A stretch of 64,000 bases of DNA from Corynebacterium urealyticum DSM 7109 (GTDB taxonomy: Bacteria; Actinomycetota; Actinomycetes; Mycobacteriales; Mycobacteriaceae). Location: assembly GCF_000069945.1 (NCBI RefSeq), contig NC_010545.1, positions 372,001 to 436,000 of the forward strand, written 5' to 3'. Positions 52,240 to 61,293 of the stretch are shown here, piece after piece. The translations under genes and the position numbers were made by a program. The number at the start of each line of letters is the position of its first letter. Positions within the stretch are counted from its first letter, which is position 1. The notes under the pieces are model-generated. The model was not told the DNA's origin, made no database searches, and saw nothing but the letters and a program-made list of their open reading frames with translations.

Positions 52240-53475
52240 TTGACTGAGCAGACCACCGCCACACCCCAGCCTCCAGCAGAGGACAAGCTGGTCACACCCG
52301 CCTTCGCCCTCGCGTGGGTCATTAACTTCACGCAGTACCTGGCTTTCTACATTCTGGTCACGACGATGGCCCTCTACGCGGTGAAGCAGTTCGCGGCCTC
52401 GGATGCGGCGGCTGGTTTCGCCTCCAGCTCCTTCGTGGTCGGTGCCACGGTGGCGCGCTTGTTCTCCGGATACCTCGTGGACGCCTTCGGCAGGCGGCGG
52501 GTGCTGTGGATCTCCCTGGCAGTGGTGGCGGTCAGCAGCGTCGGCTACCTGCTGGAGGGCTCCTTCTGGGTACTGATCCTGGTGCGCATGCTGCACGGCC
52601 TGAGCTACGCGATCGCCTCCACGGCGGTGATGACCACCGCCCAGCGGGTTATCCCGCCGGCTCGCCGCGCGGAGGGCACCGGCTTCTTCGCGCTGGGTAA
52701 TACGCTCTCCACGGCGCTGGGCCCGGCCTTCGGGCTGTTCCTGGTCGGCCAGTTCAGCTACCGCGCATTGTTCACGACGACGATCGCGGTTGCGGTGGTC
52801 AGCCTGGTTCTCGGCGTCCTCCTGGGAATGACGGCGGGGGAGCGCGCCGCGGCGGAAGAATCCCGCGGTGGGGAACGTCCGAGCTTCCACGCCTCCGATA
52901 TCGCGGACGGCCGGGTGGTGCCGATCGGTGTGTTCATGCTGATTGTGGGTGTGAGCTACTCGGGCGTCATCACCTTCCTGATGAGTTATTCGGAGCAGCG
53001 CGGCACGCAGACGGGTGCCTCGGTGTTCTTCCTGGCTTATGCCGCCGCGATGTTCATCTCCCGCTTCTTCCTGGGCCGTATCCAGGATGAGCGGGGCGAT
53101 AATGCCGTGGTGTACTTCGGCGTGGCCATGTTCATCCTGGCGCTGGTGGTGCTGGCGCTGGCGGGTAACGACGCGCTGGTCATCGTTGCTGGTGTGTTGA
53201 GTGGTCTGGGTTATGGGACGCTGATGCCCGCCTCGCAGGCTATCGCGGTGCGGTTGGTGGACGCCTCCCGGCTGGGCACCGGCGTCTCAACCTTGATGCT
53301 GCTGGTTGATGTGGGCGTGGCCCTGGGGCCGATCTTCCTGGGCTCCCTGATCAGCGCGACGGGGTATTCGGCGATGTACCTGCTGCTCGCGGGCCTGGTC
53401 GCGGTGGCTGGGGTGTTCTACTTCTTCGTCCACGGGCGGCGGCCGCAGGCCAGGCAGGGGTACGCGGAGGCTTAA
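52240..53475 (+). CDS. MFS transporter 1
   Basis: 411 residues from TTG 52240, chosen because AAGGAGG lies 10 bases upstream; an upstream GTG at 52174 has no such site. About twelve helices. The MFS loop 2-3 motif is present (GYLVDAFGRRRVLW), as are the arm motif GNTLSTALGPAFGLFLV and a second-half FLGRIQDERGDNAVV. It is a drug/metabolite exporter-like MFS protein; siderophore export is possible from context but not shown. It starts 117 bases downstream of the IS element, so its native promoter may have been displaced. Confidence 0.85.
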   Translation: MTEQTTATPQPPAEDKLVTPAFALAWVINFTQYLAFYILVTTMALYAVKQFAASDAAAGFASSSFVVGATVARLFSGYLVDAFGRRRVLWISLAVVAVSSVGYLLEGSFWVLILVRMLHGLSYAIASTAVMTTAQRVIPPARRAEGTGFFALGNTLSTALGPAFGLFLVGQFSYRALFTTTIAVAVVSLVLGVLLGMTAGERAAAEESRGGERPSFHASDIADGRVVPIGVFMLIVGVSYSGVITFLMSYSEQRGTQTGASVFFLAYAAAMFISRFFLGRIQDERGDNAVVYFGVAMFILALVVLALAGNDALVIVAGVLSGLGYGTLMPASQAIAVRLVDASRLGTGVSTLMLLVDVGVALGPIFLGSLISATGYSAMYLLLAGLVAVAGVFYFFVHGRRPQARQGYAEA

Positions 53476-53519
53476 GCCGACGCCTGGCTGCACAACGCGG
53501 TGGGCTAGCGTTAGTTGAT

Positions 53520-54881
53520 ATGGCACATGATGGTGGAGAGTTAACGCGGGGGCCAGGAGCACGAAGGGAGTCCGGCGGGGAGGCCGGCGGCGCGCAAGCG
53601 CTGGCGGCTGGCGGGGAGTCGAGCTCGGTGGCTGGGCAGAAGCCCGATGCGGGAGCTGACGAGAGGCCGGGCTCGGCGGTAGCCGAGAAACCAGCTGTAC
53701 CGCAATCGATCTGGGTACTCGTGGCTGCGGCCTTCATCATCGCGCTGGGCTATGGGCTGATTGCGCCGATCCTGCCGCAGTTCGCGCAGTCCTTCAACGT
53801 GGGCGTGGCCGCCGCTGGTGCGGTCATTAGTATCTTTGCCTTCTCCCGCCTAGCGTTTGCTCCGGTTTCTGGCCGGCTGGTGGACCGCCTGGGCTCGCGG
53901 CGGATTTACCTATCGGGTTTGCTGATTGTGGCGGGAACCACCGGCCTGGTGGCTTTCGTGGGGGAGTACTGGCACATCCTGCTGCTGCGCCTGATCGCGG
54001 GTATTGGTTCCACGATGTTCACGGTCTCCGCGATGGGGCTGATCGTGCGCCTGTCCCCACCCGAGATCCGCGGGCGATGCTCCAGCCTGTATGCCACCGC
54101 CTTCCTGCTGGGTAATGTGCTGGGGCCGGTGCTGGGCGCGATGCTGACGGTGTTGGGCATGCGAGCGCCCTTCGCGATCTATGGCGCAGCGGTCTTCATC
54201 GCGGCTGTGGTGGTGTGGTGGCGCATGCCCGCCTCTGTCGGGCTGCAGCCCACCGAGGGTGGGCGACCGACCACCCCGATGCGTTTCCGGGAGGCCTTCG
54301 CGGACTCCGCCTACCGCAGCGCCTTGGTTGGTGGCTTCGCCAATGGCTGGCTGAACTTCGGCGTGCGCGTGGCGACCCTGCCGCTGCTCGCGGCGGCGAT
54401 CTTCGAATCCGGGGCCGCCTATGCCGGGCTGGCGATGGCCACCTTTGCTGCGGGCAATGCGGTGGTGCAGCAGTTCAGCGGGCGGGCGGCCGATCAGGTT
54501 GGCCGCAAGCCGCTGATCTTGGTGGGGCTGCTGGCCAATGGTACGTTCACCGCGGCGCTGGGGTTCTCCGACCGGGTCTGGTCCCTGCTGCTGCTCAGCG
54601 TGCTGGCGGGTGCCGGTGCCGGGCTGTTCAACCCGGCGCAGCAGGCGGTGCTCGCGGATGTGATCGGGGCGGAACGTTCAGGTGGCCGGGTGTTGGCGAA
54701 CTTCCAGATGGCGCAGGATACCGGCGCGATCTTGGGGCCGATCATCGTGGGGCTGTTGATCCAACAGGCCGGCTTCCGCGCGGGATTCCTGGCCTGCGGC
54801 GTGGTCGCGGGGATAGCGGTGGTGGCCTGGTGCTTTGGTAGGGAGACACTGCGCAAGCAGAGCTCGGTCTCCGCGCTCTAG
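53520..54881 (+). CDS. MFS transporter 2
   Basis: 453 residues, ATG at 53520, without a clear Shine-Dalgarno, 44 bases after MFS transporter 1. Residues 1-60 are a Gly/Ala/Glu-rich disordered head. About twelve helices follow, with GYGLIAPILPQFAQSFNV, the motif GRLVDRLGSRRIYLSG and RGRCSSLYATAFLLGNVLGPVLGA (drug:H+ antiporter-like). Substrate unknown. An internal ATG is not needed, since the whole frame has good coding composition, but a later start inside the head cannot be excluded. Confidence 0.83.
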   Translation: MAHDGGELTRGPGARRESGGEAGGAQALAAGGESSSVAGQKPDAGADERPGSAVAEKPAVPQSIWVLVAAAFIIALGYGLIAPILPQFAQSFNVGVAAAGAVISIFAFSRLAFAPVSGRLVDRLGSRRIYLSGLLIVAGTTGLVAFVGEYWHILLLRLIAGIGSTMFTVSAMGLIVRLSPPEIRGRCSSLYATAFLLGNVLGPVLGAMLTVLGMRAPFAIYGAAVFIAAVVVWWRMPASVGLQPTEGGRPTTPMRFREAFADSAYRSALVGGFANGWLNFGVRVATLPLLAAAIFESGAAYAGLAMATFAAGNAVVQQFSGRAADQVGRKPLILVGLLANGTFTAALGFSDRVWSLLLLSVLAGAGAGLFNPAQQAVLADVIGAERSGGRVLANFQMAQDTGAILGPIIVGLLIQQAGFRAGFLACGVVAGIAVVAWCFGRETLRKQSSVSAL

Positions 54882-55084
54882 GGGCCGGCAGATTGCTCTT
54901 CAGGATCACTGTGCGGGGGATGGGAGCCCGGGGTGCAGCGCGGGCTACGGCGACGGCCCGCCATCGTGAAAGATGTATCGCTCACCGCGCCGCGGTCGGG
55001 GATCTAGCAACGCGCTGCCCGCGACATGGGGCTCAAAGTGTGCGGCGGTCGCGCGCTCCGGTCGCCGCCGAGCAGCGGCGGCCC

Positions 55085-56014
55085 CTAAGGGCGGGCTTTG
55101 CCGAGGAACCAATATGGGCACCACTGCACCTCGGCGGGGCTGAGCTGCCACGTGTTCACGCAGTGCCGGCGCACCTGCTTGCAGAGACTGCCCTCGCCGG
55201 CAACCCAGACGTAGCGGGCGAGGCGGGCGGGGTGCTCGAGGTAATCTATGCGCTCGAGTAGGCGCGCGGTGTGCGTGGCGAATTCGGTGGCGGGGGAAAA
55301 TAGGAGCTCAAGGCTGCCGAGCCTGCCCTGCCATTCCGAGAGTAACTTCGGCTCAATATCCTCGGAGTTTTCCGCGACCGCAATCACGTGCATTTCCTGA
55401 AGCTGTTGTGGTGCGAAGGCTGCTGTGTACTCCAGGATCGCGCGCAGGGACGGCAGCGCGGAGGGGTCCGCGATGAGGGTCTGTGCCGAGCTAGCGCGGT
55501 GCCATAGGCCCTGGGCGGTCCAGATGCCCACTTCCGAACCCGCCTGGGCGGAGAGACACCATCGCAGGCCCGGGCCCACTTGCTCATCGGTGTCGAGGTT
55601 CTGTTGAGTGATGCCGTGGGTCACGATGTCGAAGGTGAGCTCGCCTTCGTGGGGGTCGAAACGGCGCACGGTGTACCAGCGCAGGTTCGGCCGGATGTGT
55701 TCGGGCATCGCGGCGACGGCGGCGCGCAGATTTTCGCTGCCCGGGTGCTGTGGGAGGTGTAGTGGCGCGCCGGGTTGTGGCATGAGCAGCCCGAAGAACT
55801 CATCCGGGCCGGAGAGTTGGTGCGTCGCAAAGGCGGGAGAGTGTAGCGTGATGCGACGCAGCCGGGGCGACGGTGCAGAAACTGGGCGGACTGTGGCGCG
55901 GAAAAGCCCATGCTCTCCGACCTGCGGCGGGGTGAGCAAGCTGTGATCGGAGAACGCGGCCTGCTGGCGGGAGCTGGACGTGAGCTTCGTGAGCGATGCG
56001 GCAGCAGTATTCAT
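55085..56014 (-). CDS. siderophore-interacting protein (FAD-dependent ferric-siderophore reductase)
   Basis: 309 residues, ATG at 56014. The N-terminal FAD-binding domain (SPRLRRITLHSPAF, RWYTVRRFDPHEGELTFDIVTHG) is followed by the NAD(P)H-binding domain (GPGLRWCLSAQ, LIADPSALPSLRAILEY, YVWVAGEGSLCKQVRRHCVNTWQL) and the C-terminal WCPYWFLGKARP. It is full length for the ViuB/YqjH family and reduces ferric siderophores in the cytoplasm. A DtxR-like box lies 9 bases upstream. There is no Shine-Dalgarno, and TAATCT 5 bases before the ATG suggests a leaderless transcript. It probably performs the step that the truncated copy at 46158 cannot. Confidence 0.92.
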   Translation of the reverse strand: MNTAAASLTKLTSSSRQQAAFSDHSLLTPPQVGEHGLFRATVRPVSAPSPRLRRITLHSPAFATHQLSGPDEFFGLLMPQPGAPLHLPQHPGSENLRAAVAAMPEHIRPNLRWYTVRRFDPHEGELTFDIVTHGITQQNLDTDEQVGPGLRWCLSAQAGSEVGIWTAQGLWHRASSAQTLIADPSALPSLRAILEYTAAFAPQQLQEMHVIAVAENSEDIEPKLLSEWQGRLGSLELLFSPATEFATHTARLLERIDYLEHPARLARYVWVAGEGSLCKQVRRHCVNTWQLSPAEVQWCPYWFLGKARP

Positions 56015-56022
56015 GATGGAGA

Positions 56023-56041
56023 TTAGCTTACCCTTACCTCC
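56023..56041. promoter_or_regulatory. DtxR-like iron box at the siderophore-interacting protein gene
   Basis: TTAGCTTACCCTTACCTCC matches the consensus at 14 of 19 positions. On the minus strand it overlaps the candidate -10 TAATCT of the gene starting at 56014. Confidence 0.6.
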
Positions 56042-56123
56042 CTTCCGCTGGAAAGGGGGGGCGGGCAGGTCTGATCCCCGCGATAGCTGGGCGGGGTATG
56101 CGGGATGGCTGAAACGCAGGCAA

Positions 56124-56161
56124 GAAAAAAGCGGGGCCCGAGGGTGATCCTCGGGCCCCGC
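56124..56161 (-). terminator. terminator of the small secreted-protein gene
   Basis: A perfect 13-bp stem GCGGGGCCCGAGG / CCTCGGGCCCCGC (56131-56143 with 56149-56161), loop GTGAT. On the minus strand it is followed by TTTTTTCTTG, 41 bases after the stop of the gene ending at 56203. Confidence 0.92.
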
Positions 56162-56202
56162 TGGGGCTCAGGCCGGCTGGCTAGCCGGGCAGAGAGGCAG
56201 TA

Positions 56203-56619
56203 TTACTTGCCGACCTTAGTGAACTGCTTGACGATCTTCTCGATGTTCGCGATCAGAGCAGAGATGGAGCCCAGCAGAGCGACGACAGCGGCGACAGCAG
56301 AGCCAATCTTGATCAGCTTCTCGAGGCCGGAGGCGTCGTCCTTCCAGCCGAAGAAATCCTGGGCGGAGGAGCCCTTAGGTTCCTTCTCGTCCTCGTTCTC
56401 TGGCTCGGTGACGTCCCCGCCCTCGGTCTCCTGGCCCTTGTCCTCTTCCTTGCCCTTCTCGGAGGAGCCAGCCAGCTTGTCCTTCAGCTCGGAGGAGCCG
56501 TTAGTGTTCTGCTCAGCGGCGGTAACCTTGTCGTCCTTGATTGGCTCCTCAGCGACAGCGACGCCGTGGGACAGAGCGACGGAGGAAGCAGCTGCGAGTG
56601 CGATGATGGTCTTCTTCAC
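56203..56619 (-). CDS. small secreted protein with acidic middle and C-terminal hydrophobic helix
   Basis: 138 residues from GTG 56619, chosen for AAGGA six bases upstream and because it begins with a signal peptide (VKKTIIALAAASSVALSHGVAVAEE, cleavage likely after AVA). A Glu/Lys/Gly-rich disordered stretch (EKGKEEDKGQETEGGDVTEPENEDEKEP) follows. The C terminus (LIKIGSAVAAVVALLGSISALIANIEKIVKQF) is a long amphipathic or membrane helix. A longer upstream frame is not supported. Function not recognised; a small envelope or pore-forming protein is a guess. Own terminator; a TATACT -10-like hexamer lies at 56774-56779. Confidence 0.65.
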   Translation of the reverse strand: MKKTIIALAAASSVALSHGVAVAEEPIKDDKVTAAEQNTNGSSELKDKLAGSSEKGKEEDKGQETEGGDVTEPENEDEKEPKGSSAQDFFGWKDDASGLEKLIKIGSAVAAVVALLGSISALIANIEKIVKQFTKVGK

Positions 56620-57106
56620 GAAGAATCCTTCCCGGCCCCTGATGTTGAGGACCGATTGTGTCAATGAAGTTTGAGGGCGATCCGGCGCTGAATCCTCATG
56701 CTTTCCCGGTTCCCCGGTGCCGTCACGAACCCGGGCGAAAAATTTCCGACCACGTCCAGCGCGTACGCAGCAAAGTATAAGCGAAAGATGATAAAAAAGC
56801 ATCTCTATTTTTAGGACTTTTCGGCGCTCCGTGCAGTTTGCCGGTAAAGCTCCAGCATGCGCTTGAAAATCTCCCCGAAAATGGCACCTTAAAGTGCTGT
56901 AAATCACAGCTCGTAGCCACCGCAATCAGGCGGGTCCATAGCATCTCGGCTCCCAAGATTTGGGAGGCCAGCCAGCCTGTGCCATAATGTGCAGGTTGCC
57001 TCGCGCGGGCACGCTTTGTCGTGCGCGCACAACCGAGGCAAGGACCGCGTGCGTGAGGGTCGGAAATCCCGCGCACACCAACTACTAGGTTCTAGGAGAC
57101 TCTAAA
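56620..57106 (+). promoter_or_regulatory. divergent region: small-protein promoter and rplN leader
   Basis: 487 bases without a gene I can support. It holds the minus-strand promoter of the secreted-protein gene (AT-rich block 56770-56815) and the plus-strand promoter of rplN-rplX-rplE; CATAAT at 56983-56988 is a possible -10. A long stem-loop follows it. Confidence 0.5.
56996..57041 (+). promoter_or_regulatory. leader stem-loop before rplN
   Basis: TTGCCTCG (56996-57003) pairs perfectly with CGAGGCAA (57034-57041). Inside it GCGGGCACG/CGTGCGCGC pairs with a small bulge. It lies between the candidate -10 and rplN, so it would be in the 5' untranslated RNA. No T run. Confidence 0.6.
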
Positions 57107-57478
57107 GTGCTTCAGCAAGAATCGCGCGTGCGAGTAGCTGACAACTCGGGTGCCCGGGAAATCCTGGTCATCCGCGTGCTCGGCGGCTCCGTCAAGCGCA
57201 GCGCTGGCATTGGCGATGTCGTGGTTGCAACCGTCAAGGAAGCAGCCCCAGGCGGCACCGTCAAGGAAAACGAAATCGTGCGTGCAGTCATCGTCCGCAC
57301 CAAGAAGCCAACCCGCCGCCCAGACGGTTCCTACATCGCTTTCGATGAGAACGCAGCCGTCATCATCAAGGCCAACGATAACGACCCACGTGGTACCCGT
57401 ATCTTCGGCCCAGTCGCTCGTGAGCTTCGCGAGAAGAAGTTCATGAAGATCGTTTCTCTTGCTCCGGAGGTGCTGTAA
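57107..57478 (+). CDS. rplN: 50S ribosomal protein L14
   Basis: 123 residues from GTG 57107 (TAGGAGACTC upstream). It begins [27 protein letters not shown] and contains [29 protein letters not shown] and [31 protein letters not shown]. It contacts 16S rRNA in an intersubunit bridge. Normally it follows rpsQ directly; here it starts a separate transcript after the 30-kb island. Confidence 0.98.
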   Translation: MLQQESRVRVADNSGAREILVIRVLGGSVKRSAGIGDVVVATVKEAAPGGTVKENEIVRAVIVRTKKPTRRPDGSYIAFDENAAVIIKANDNDPRGTRIFGPVARELREKKFMKIVSLAPEVL

Positions 57479-57790
57479 ATGAAGATCCGCAAGGGCGATA
57501 CCGTCATTGTTATCTCCGGCCCGGACAAGGGTGCTAAGGGCAAGGTCATCGAGGCCTACCCGAAGCGCGACAAGGTTCTTGTCGAGGGCGTCAACCGCAT
57601 CAAGAAGCACGTAGCCAACTCCGCCCCTGAGCGTGGCGCAGAGTCCGGCGGCATCGTGACCCAGGAGGCGCCGATCCACGTCTCCAACGTGATGGTCATC
57701 GACTCCGACGGCAACCCGACCCGCATTGGTTACCGCTTCGAAGACGGCAAGAAGATCCGCGTATCCAAGCGCAACGGGAAGGACATCTAA
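57479..57790 (+). CDS. rplX: 50S ribosomal protein L24
   Basis: 103 residues, ATG at 57479 immediately after the rplN stop. KOW-motif start [39 protein letters not shown] and the C-terminal [20 protein letters not shown] are typical. It is an assembly initiator of the 50S subunit. Confidence 0.98.
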   Translation: MKIRKGDTVIVISGPDKGAKGKVIEAYPKRDKVLVEGVNRIKKHVANSAPERGAESGGIVTQEAPIHVSNVMVIDSDGNPTRIGYRFEDGKKIRVSKRNGKDI

Positions 57791-57792
57791 GG

Positions 57793-58374
57793 ATGAGCGA
57801 CAACTACACTCCTCGTCTGAAGGCTCAGTACCGTGAGGAAATCCGGGAAAAGCTGCAGGCTGAGTTCAACTTCGACAACGTCATGCAGATCCCAGGCGTG
57901 ACCAAGGTTGTCGTCAACATGGGCGTCGGCGACGCTGCACGTGACTCCAAGATGATCAACGGCGCAATCGCTGACCTGACCGCAATCACCGGCCAGAAGC
58001 CGCAGGTCCGCACCGCGAAGAAGGCAATCGCTAACTTCAAGCTGCGTGAGGGTATGCCGATCGGCGCCCGCGTCACCCTGCGTGGCGACCGCATGTGGGA
58101 GTTCCTGGACCGCCTGCTCACGATCGCCCTGCCGCGTATTCGTGACTTCCGCGGCCTCTCCGACCGTCAGTTCGACGGCCACGGCAACTACACCTTCGGC
58201 CTCTCCGAGCAGACCATGTTCTACGAGATCGACGTGGACAAGATGGACCGTCCACGCGGTATGAACATCACCGTCGTCACCACTGCCACGAACGACGAAG
58301 AGGGCCGCGCGCTGCTGCGCCGCCTCGGCTTCCCGTTCAAGGACAAGGACGGCAAGATGCAGCAGGCTGACTAG
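57793..58374 (+). CDS. rplE: 50S ribosomal protein L5
   Basis: 193 residues, ATG at 57793, two bases after rplX. L5 motifs [55 protein letters not shown] and [31 protein letters not shown] are intact. It binds 5S rRNA. A terminator follows, and the usual next gene (rpsN or rpsH) is displaced by two unrelated genes. Confidence 0.98.
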   Translation: MSDNYTPRLKAQYREEIREKLQAEFNFDNVMQIPGVTKVVVNMGVGDAARDSKMINGAIADLTAITGQKPQVRTAKKAIANFKLREGMPIGARVTLRGDRMWEFLDRLLTIALPRIRDFRGLSDRQFDGHGNYTFGLSEQTMFYEIDVDKMDRPRGMNITVVTTATNDEEGRALLRRLGFPFKDKDGKMQQAD

Positions 58375-58399
58375 TTTCTAGTCTTCTGTAGCTTTCTGG

Positions 58400-58433
58400 C
58401 AGCGCCCCACCGTAACCGGTGGGGCGCTGTTGC
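58400..58433 (+). terminator. terminator after rplE
   Basis: A perfect 13-bp stem CAGCGCCCCACCG / CGGTGGGGCGCTG (58400-58412 with 58417-58429), loop TAAC, then TTGC. The weak T run lowers certainty slightly. Confidence 0.8.
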
Positions 58434-58577
58434 TATCTGGGGGAGCGGTATTCGCGGAACAAGGTGATATGTCATCGACAGGGGTGGGGTTTCGTCGCTA
58501 GGCTGGGAATCATTCTGCATTTATCAGCATCCCGGTGTTTCCGTGCCGGAGGTGCGAAGAAAAGCAAAGGAGCAAAA

Positions 58578-59066
58578 ATGTCCTTCCTGCCTAGCGCTAT
58601 CCTGCGTTCCGTCCCTGGCGCCTATATCGTTAACTCTGCCATCGAGAAGTTCGGTGCCGAGCCAGCCAAGTCCGCTGGCCTCCAGCAGTTCGCCGCCACT
58701 GGCGTCCCGGCTCTGAAGAAGCTGCCCAGCGATCAGTTCGCCAATATCCTCGGCGGCGCAGAGCTCGCCGTCGGCGGTGCACTGCTCGCTCCCTTCGTCT
58801 CCAATAAGCTCGCGGGCGCTGCCCTGACCACCTTCGGCGCCGGACTGCTCACGATGTACTTCCGCAACCCGAACATGACCCAGGAGGACGGCATCCGCCC
58901 GACCGAGGAGGGCCTGCAGCTCTCCCCGAACGTCTTCCTCGTGGCCATCGGCGCCGGGCTCGTCGCCATGGACGCTGCCGACGGCGCCAATAAGTTCGCC
59001 ACGAAGCGCAAGATCAAGAAGGCCGAGAAGCGCGCAGCAAAGCGCGCACTCAAGGAAGAAAACTAA
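58578..59066 (+). CDS. small membrane protein, DoxX-like
   Basis: 162 residues, ATG at 58578 with AAAGGAG upstream. Three to four hydrophobic segments are seen: around residues 55-75 (ILGGAELAVGGALLAPFV), 77-95 and 118-135 (NVFLVAIGAGLVAMDA). The C terminus is very basic (KRKIKKAEKRAAKRALKEEN). The GGAELAVGGALL segment resembles DoxX-like proteins, but the match is weak and the function unknown. The gene stands alone between ribosomal transcripts. Confidence 0.6.
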   Translation: MSFLPSAILRSVPGAYIVNSAIEKFGAEPAKSAGLQQFAATGVPALKKLPSDQFANILGGAELAVGGALLAPFVSNKLAGAALTTFGAGLLTMYFRNPNMTQEDGIRPTEEGLQLSPNVFLVAIGAGLVAMDAADGANKFATKRKIKKAEKRAAKRALKEEN

Positions 59067-59229
59067 AGCCGACCAGGTTCCGGCGTGGAGCACTCCGGGG
59101 TAAGTCCGGGGGTCAAGCCAGTAGGGGAGGCGGAGACAATTCACGCCGGGTTCACCCTGGCCTCCCTTGACGGTCACCTCCATTGCCTATCTTGTTGCTC
59201 GCAAGACCAACAAGTAGAAGGACAATTAC

Positions 59230-61293
59230 GTGGCAATCAAGGGCATGAACCTGCTGTTCCAATCTCGTCGCTCGTCCCGCACCTGTACCTACAAGTGCGG
59301 CAACGCCTGCTTCGGCGAGTGCGGAAACACCTCCTCGAACCCATACTTCGGGGACATTTCCCGCCGCAGCGTGCTGCGCGGTGCTGGCCTGGCAGCGCTG
59401 ACGATCGGCGGCGGCAGCGCACTGGCGGCCTGCGCCGACGGCAGCACCACCCAGTCCTCCGGCTCCTCCGAGGGCGGCAAGGCCTCTGGGCCGCTGAAGG
59501 GCATGCAGTTCGAGCCGGTGGAGCCCAATGAGAAGGACGAGCTCGTGGTCCCGGCGGGCTACGCCTCCGGCGTCCTGATCGCCTGGGGCGACCCGATCTT
59601 CCCGGATGCCCCGAAGTTCGACCCCTACAAGCAGACTGCCAAGGCTGCGGAGCGCCAGTTCGGCTTCAACAACGACTTCGCGGGCCTGCTGGAGCACCCG
59701 AAGGACCCGAACCGCCTGCTGTACGTGTGCTCCCACGAGTACACCACCGAGCCACACATGTTCCCGCGCTACGACGCGGACAACCCCACCGATGAGCAGA
59801 TCAACATCGGCCTGGCCAACCACGGCCACACCATCCTCGAGGTCTCCAAGGTTGGCAAGACCGGCGAGCTCAAGCGCGAATTCGGTCCGCTGAACCGCCG
59901 CATCACCGGCGAAACCATCTTCGAGATGCGCGGCGTGGCCGCCGGCCACGAGCTGGTGAAGACCAAGGCCGACCCGACCGGCAAGAAGGTTCGTGGCACC
60001 CTGAACAACTGTTCCGGCGGCATCACCCCGTGGGGCACCTTCCTCTCCGGCGAGGAAAACTTCGAGCAGTACTGGGCCAATGCCGATAAGGCGCAGGTCG
60101 AGGGCAAGGCCAAGGAAGACATCAAGCGCTTCGACGCCCCGGAGGGTGCTTCCGAGCGCAAGTGGGAGCGCCTCCACGACCGCTTCGACCTCTCCAAGGA
60201 ACCCAACGAGTTCCACCGCTTCGGCTGGATGGTGGAGGTCGACCCCACCGACCCGTACTCCACCCCGGTCAAGCACACCTCCATGGGCCGCTTCAAGCAC
60301 GAGGCCGGCAACATCTACGTCACCGATGATGGCACCGTCGTCTGCTACTCCGGCGACGACGCCCGCTTCGAGTACATCTACAAGTTCGTCTCCTCCAAGA
60401 AGATCAAGGAGGGGGACATGAAGCACAACATGACCATCCTCGACGAGGGCACTCTCTACGTCGCCACCCTGAAGGGTAACTCCCCAGACAAGGAGATCAC
60501 CGGCGACGGCGAGCTGCCAGAGGACGGCAAGTTCGACGGCACTGGCCAGTGGAAGAAGCTGCTGACCGTCACCGCGGACGGCGCGAAGTCCCACGTCGAG
60601 GGCTTCACCCCAGAGGAGGTCGCCGTCTACACCCGCATGGCTGCGGACAAGGTCGGTGCGACCAAGATGGACCGCCCGGAGGACTTTGAGGCGAACCCGC
60701 ACACCGGCCTGGTCTACGTTGCACTGACCAATAACAAGTACCGCGGTGCGACCGGCGAGAACGCCGAGAAGAACCAGGAGGACCCGAAGGAATACGCCCC
60801 GATCCGGGAGAACAAGAACGGCCTGGTCATGGAGCTCGACGACGAGCACGCGGGGGAGAAGTTCACCTGGAACCTGCTGCTGGTCTGTGGTGACCCGGAG
60901 GAGGCCGAGACCTACTTCGGCGGGTTCGATAAGTCCAAGGTTTCCCCGATCTCCTGCCCGGATAACCTGGCCTTCGATTCCCACGGCAACCTGTGGATCT
61001 CCACCGACGGCAATGCCCTGGACAGCAACGACGGCCTCTATGCGGTCGGCCTGAAGGGCGAGAACCGCGGTGAGACCCGCTGCTTCCTCACCGTTCCGGT
61101 GGCTGCGGAGACCTGTGGTCCGATTGTCACCGATGAGCGAGTCATGGTGAACGTCCAGCACCCAGGCGAGGACGACGACGCCACCTTCGAAAAGCCCGCT
61201 TCCCACTGGCCGGATGGCGGCAACTCGGTGCCGCGCCCGGCAGTGGCTGTGGTCTGGCGCCGTGACGGTAAGAAGATCGGCATCGAGGCCTAG
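59230..61293 (+). CDS. phoX: PhoX-family phosphatase, Tat-exported
   Basis: 687 residues from GTG 59230 (AAGGACAATTAC upstream). The cysteine-rich head CTYKCGNACFGECGN, then NPYFGDISRRSVLRG with the twin arginines at 45-46, a hydrophobic core and Cys68 in SALAAC, indicate Tat export and possibly lipidation. The body matches PhoX (DUF839): NDFAGLLEHPKDPNRLLYVCSHEYTTEPHMF, NNCSGGITPWGTFLSGEENFEQYW and RFKHEAGNIYVTDDGTVVCYSGDDARFEYIYKFVS. PhoX enzymes are calcium/iron-dependent alkaline phosphatases that free phosphate from organic esters outside the cell. No Pho box was recognised upstream. It separates rplE from rpsH. Confidence 0.9.
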   Translation: MAIKGMNLLFQSRRSSRTCTYKCGNACFGECGNTSSNPYFGDISRRSVLRGAGLAALTIGGGSALAACADGSTTQSSGSSEGGKASGPLKGMQFEPVEPNEKDELVVPAGYASGVLIAWGDPIFPDAPKFDPYKQTAKAAERQFGFNNDFAGLLEHPKDPNRLLYVCSHEYTTEPHMFPRYDADNPTDEQINIGLANHGHTILEVSKVGKTGELKREFGPLNRRITGETIFEMRGVAAGHELVKTKADPTGKKVRGTLNNCSGGITPWGTFLSGEENFEQYWANADKAQVEGKAKEDIKRFDAPEGASERKWERLHDRFDLSKEPNEFHRFGWMVEVDPTDPYSTPVKHTSMGRFKHEAGNIYVTDDGTVVCYSGDDARFEYIYKFVSSKKIKEGDMKHNMTILDEGTLYVATLKGNSPDKEITGDGELPEDGKFDGTGQWKKLLTVTADGAKSHVEGFTPEEVAVYTRMAADKVGATKMDRPEDFEANPHTGLVYVALTNNKYRGATGENAEKNQEDPKEYAPIRENKNGLVMELDDEHAGEKFTWNLLLVCGDPEEAETYFGGFDKSKVSPISCPDNLAFDSHGNLWISTDGNALDSNDGLYAVGLKGENRGETRCFLTVPVAAETCGPIVTDERVMVNVQHPGEDDDATFEKPASHWPDGGNSVPRPAVAVVWRRDGKKIGIEA

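Noticed and set aside
59152..61206. 684-codon open frame antisense to phoX
   Set aside because: Same cause; Val/Leu/Gly-rich with no motifs, and phoX itself is well supported.
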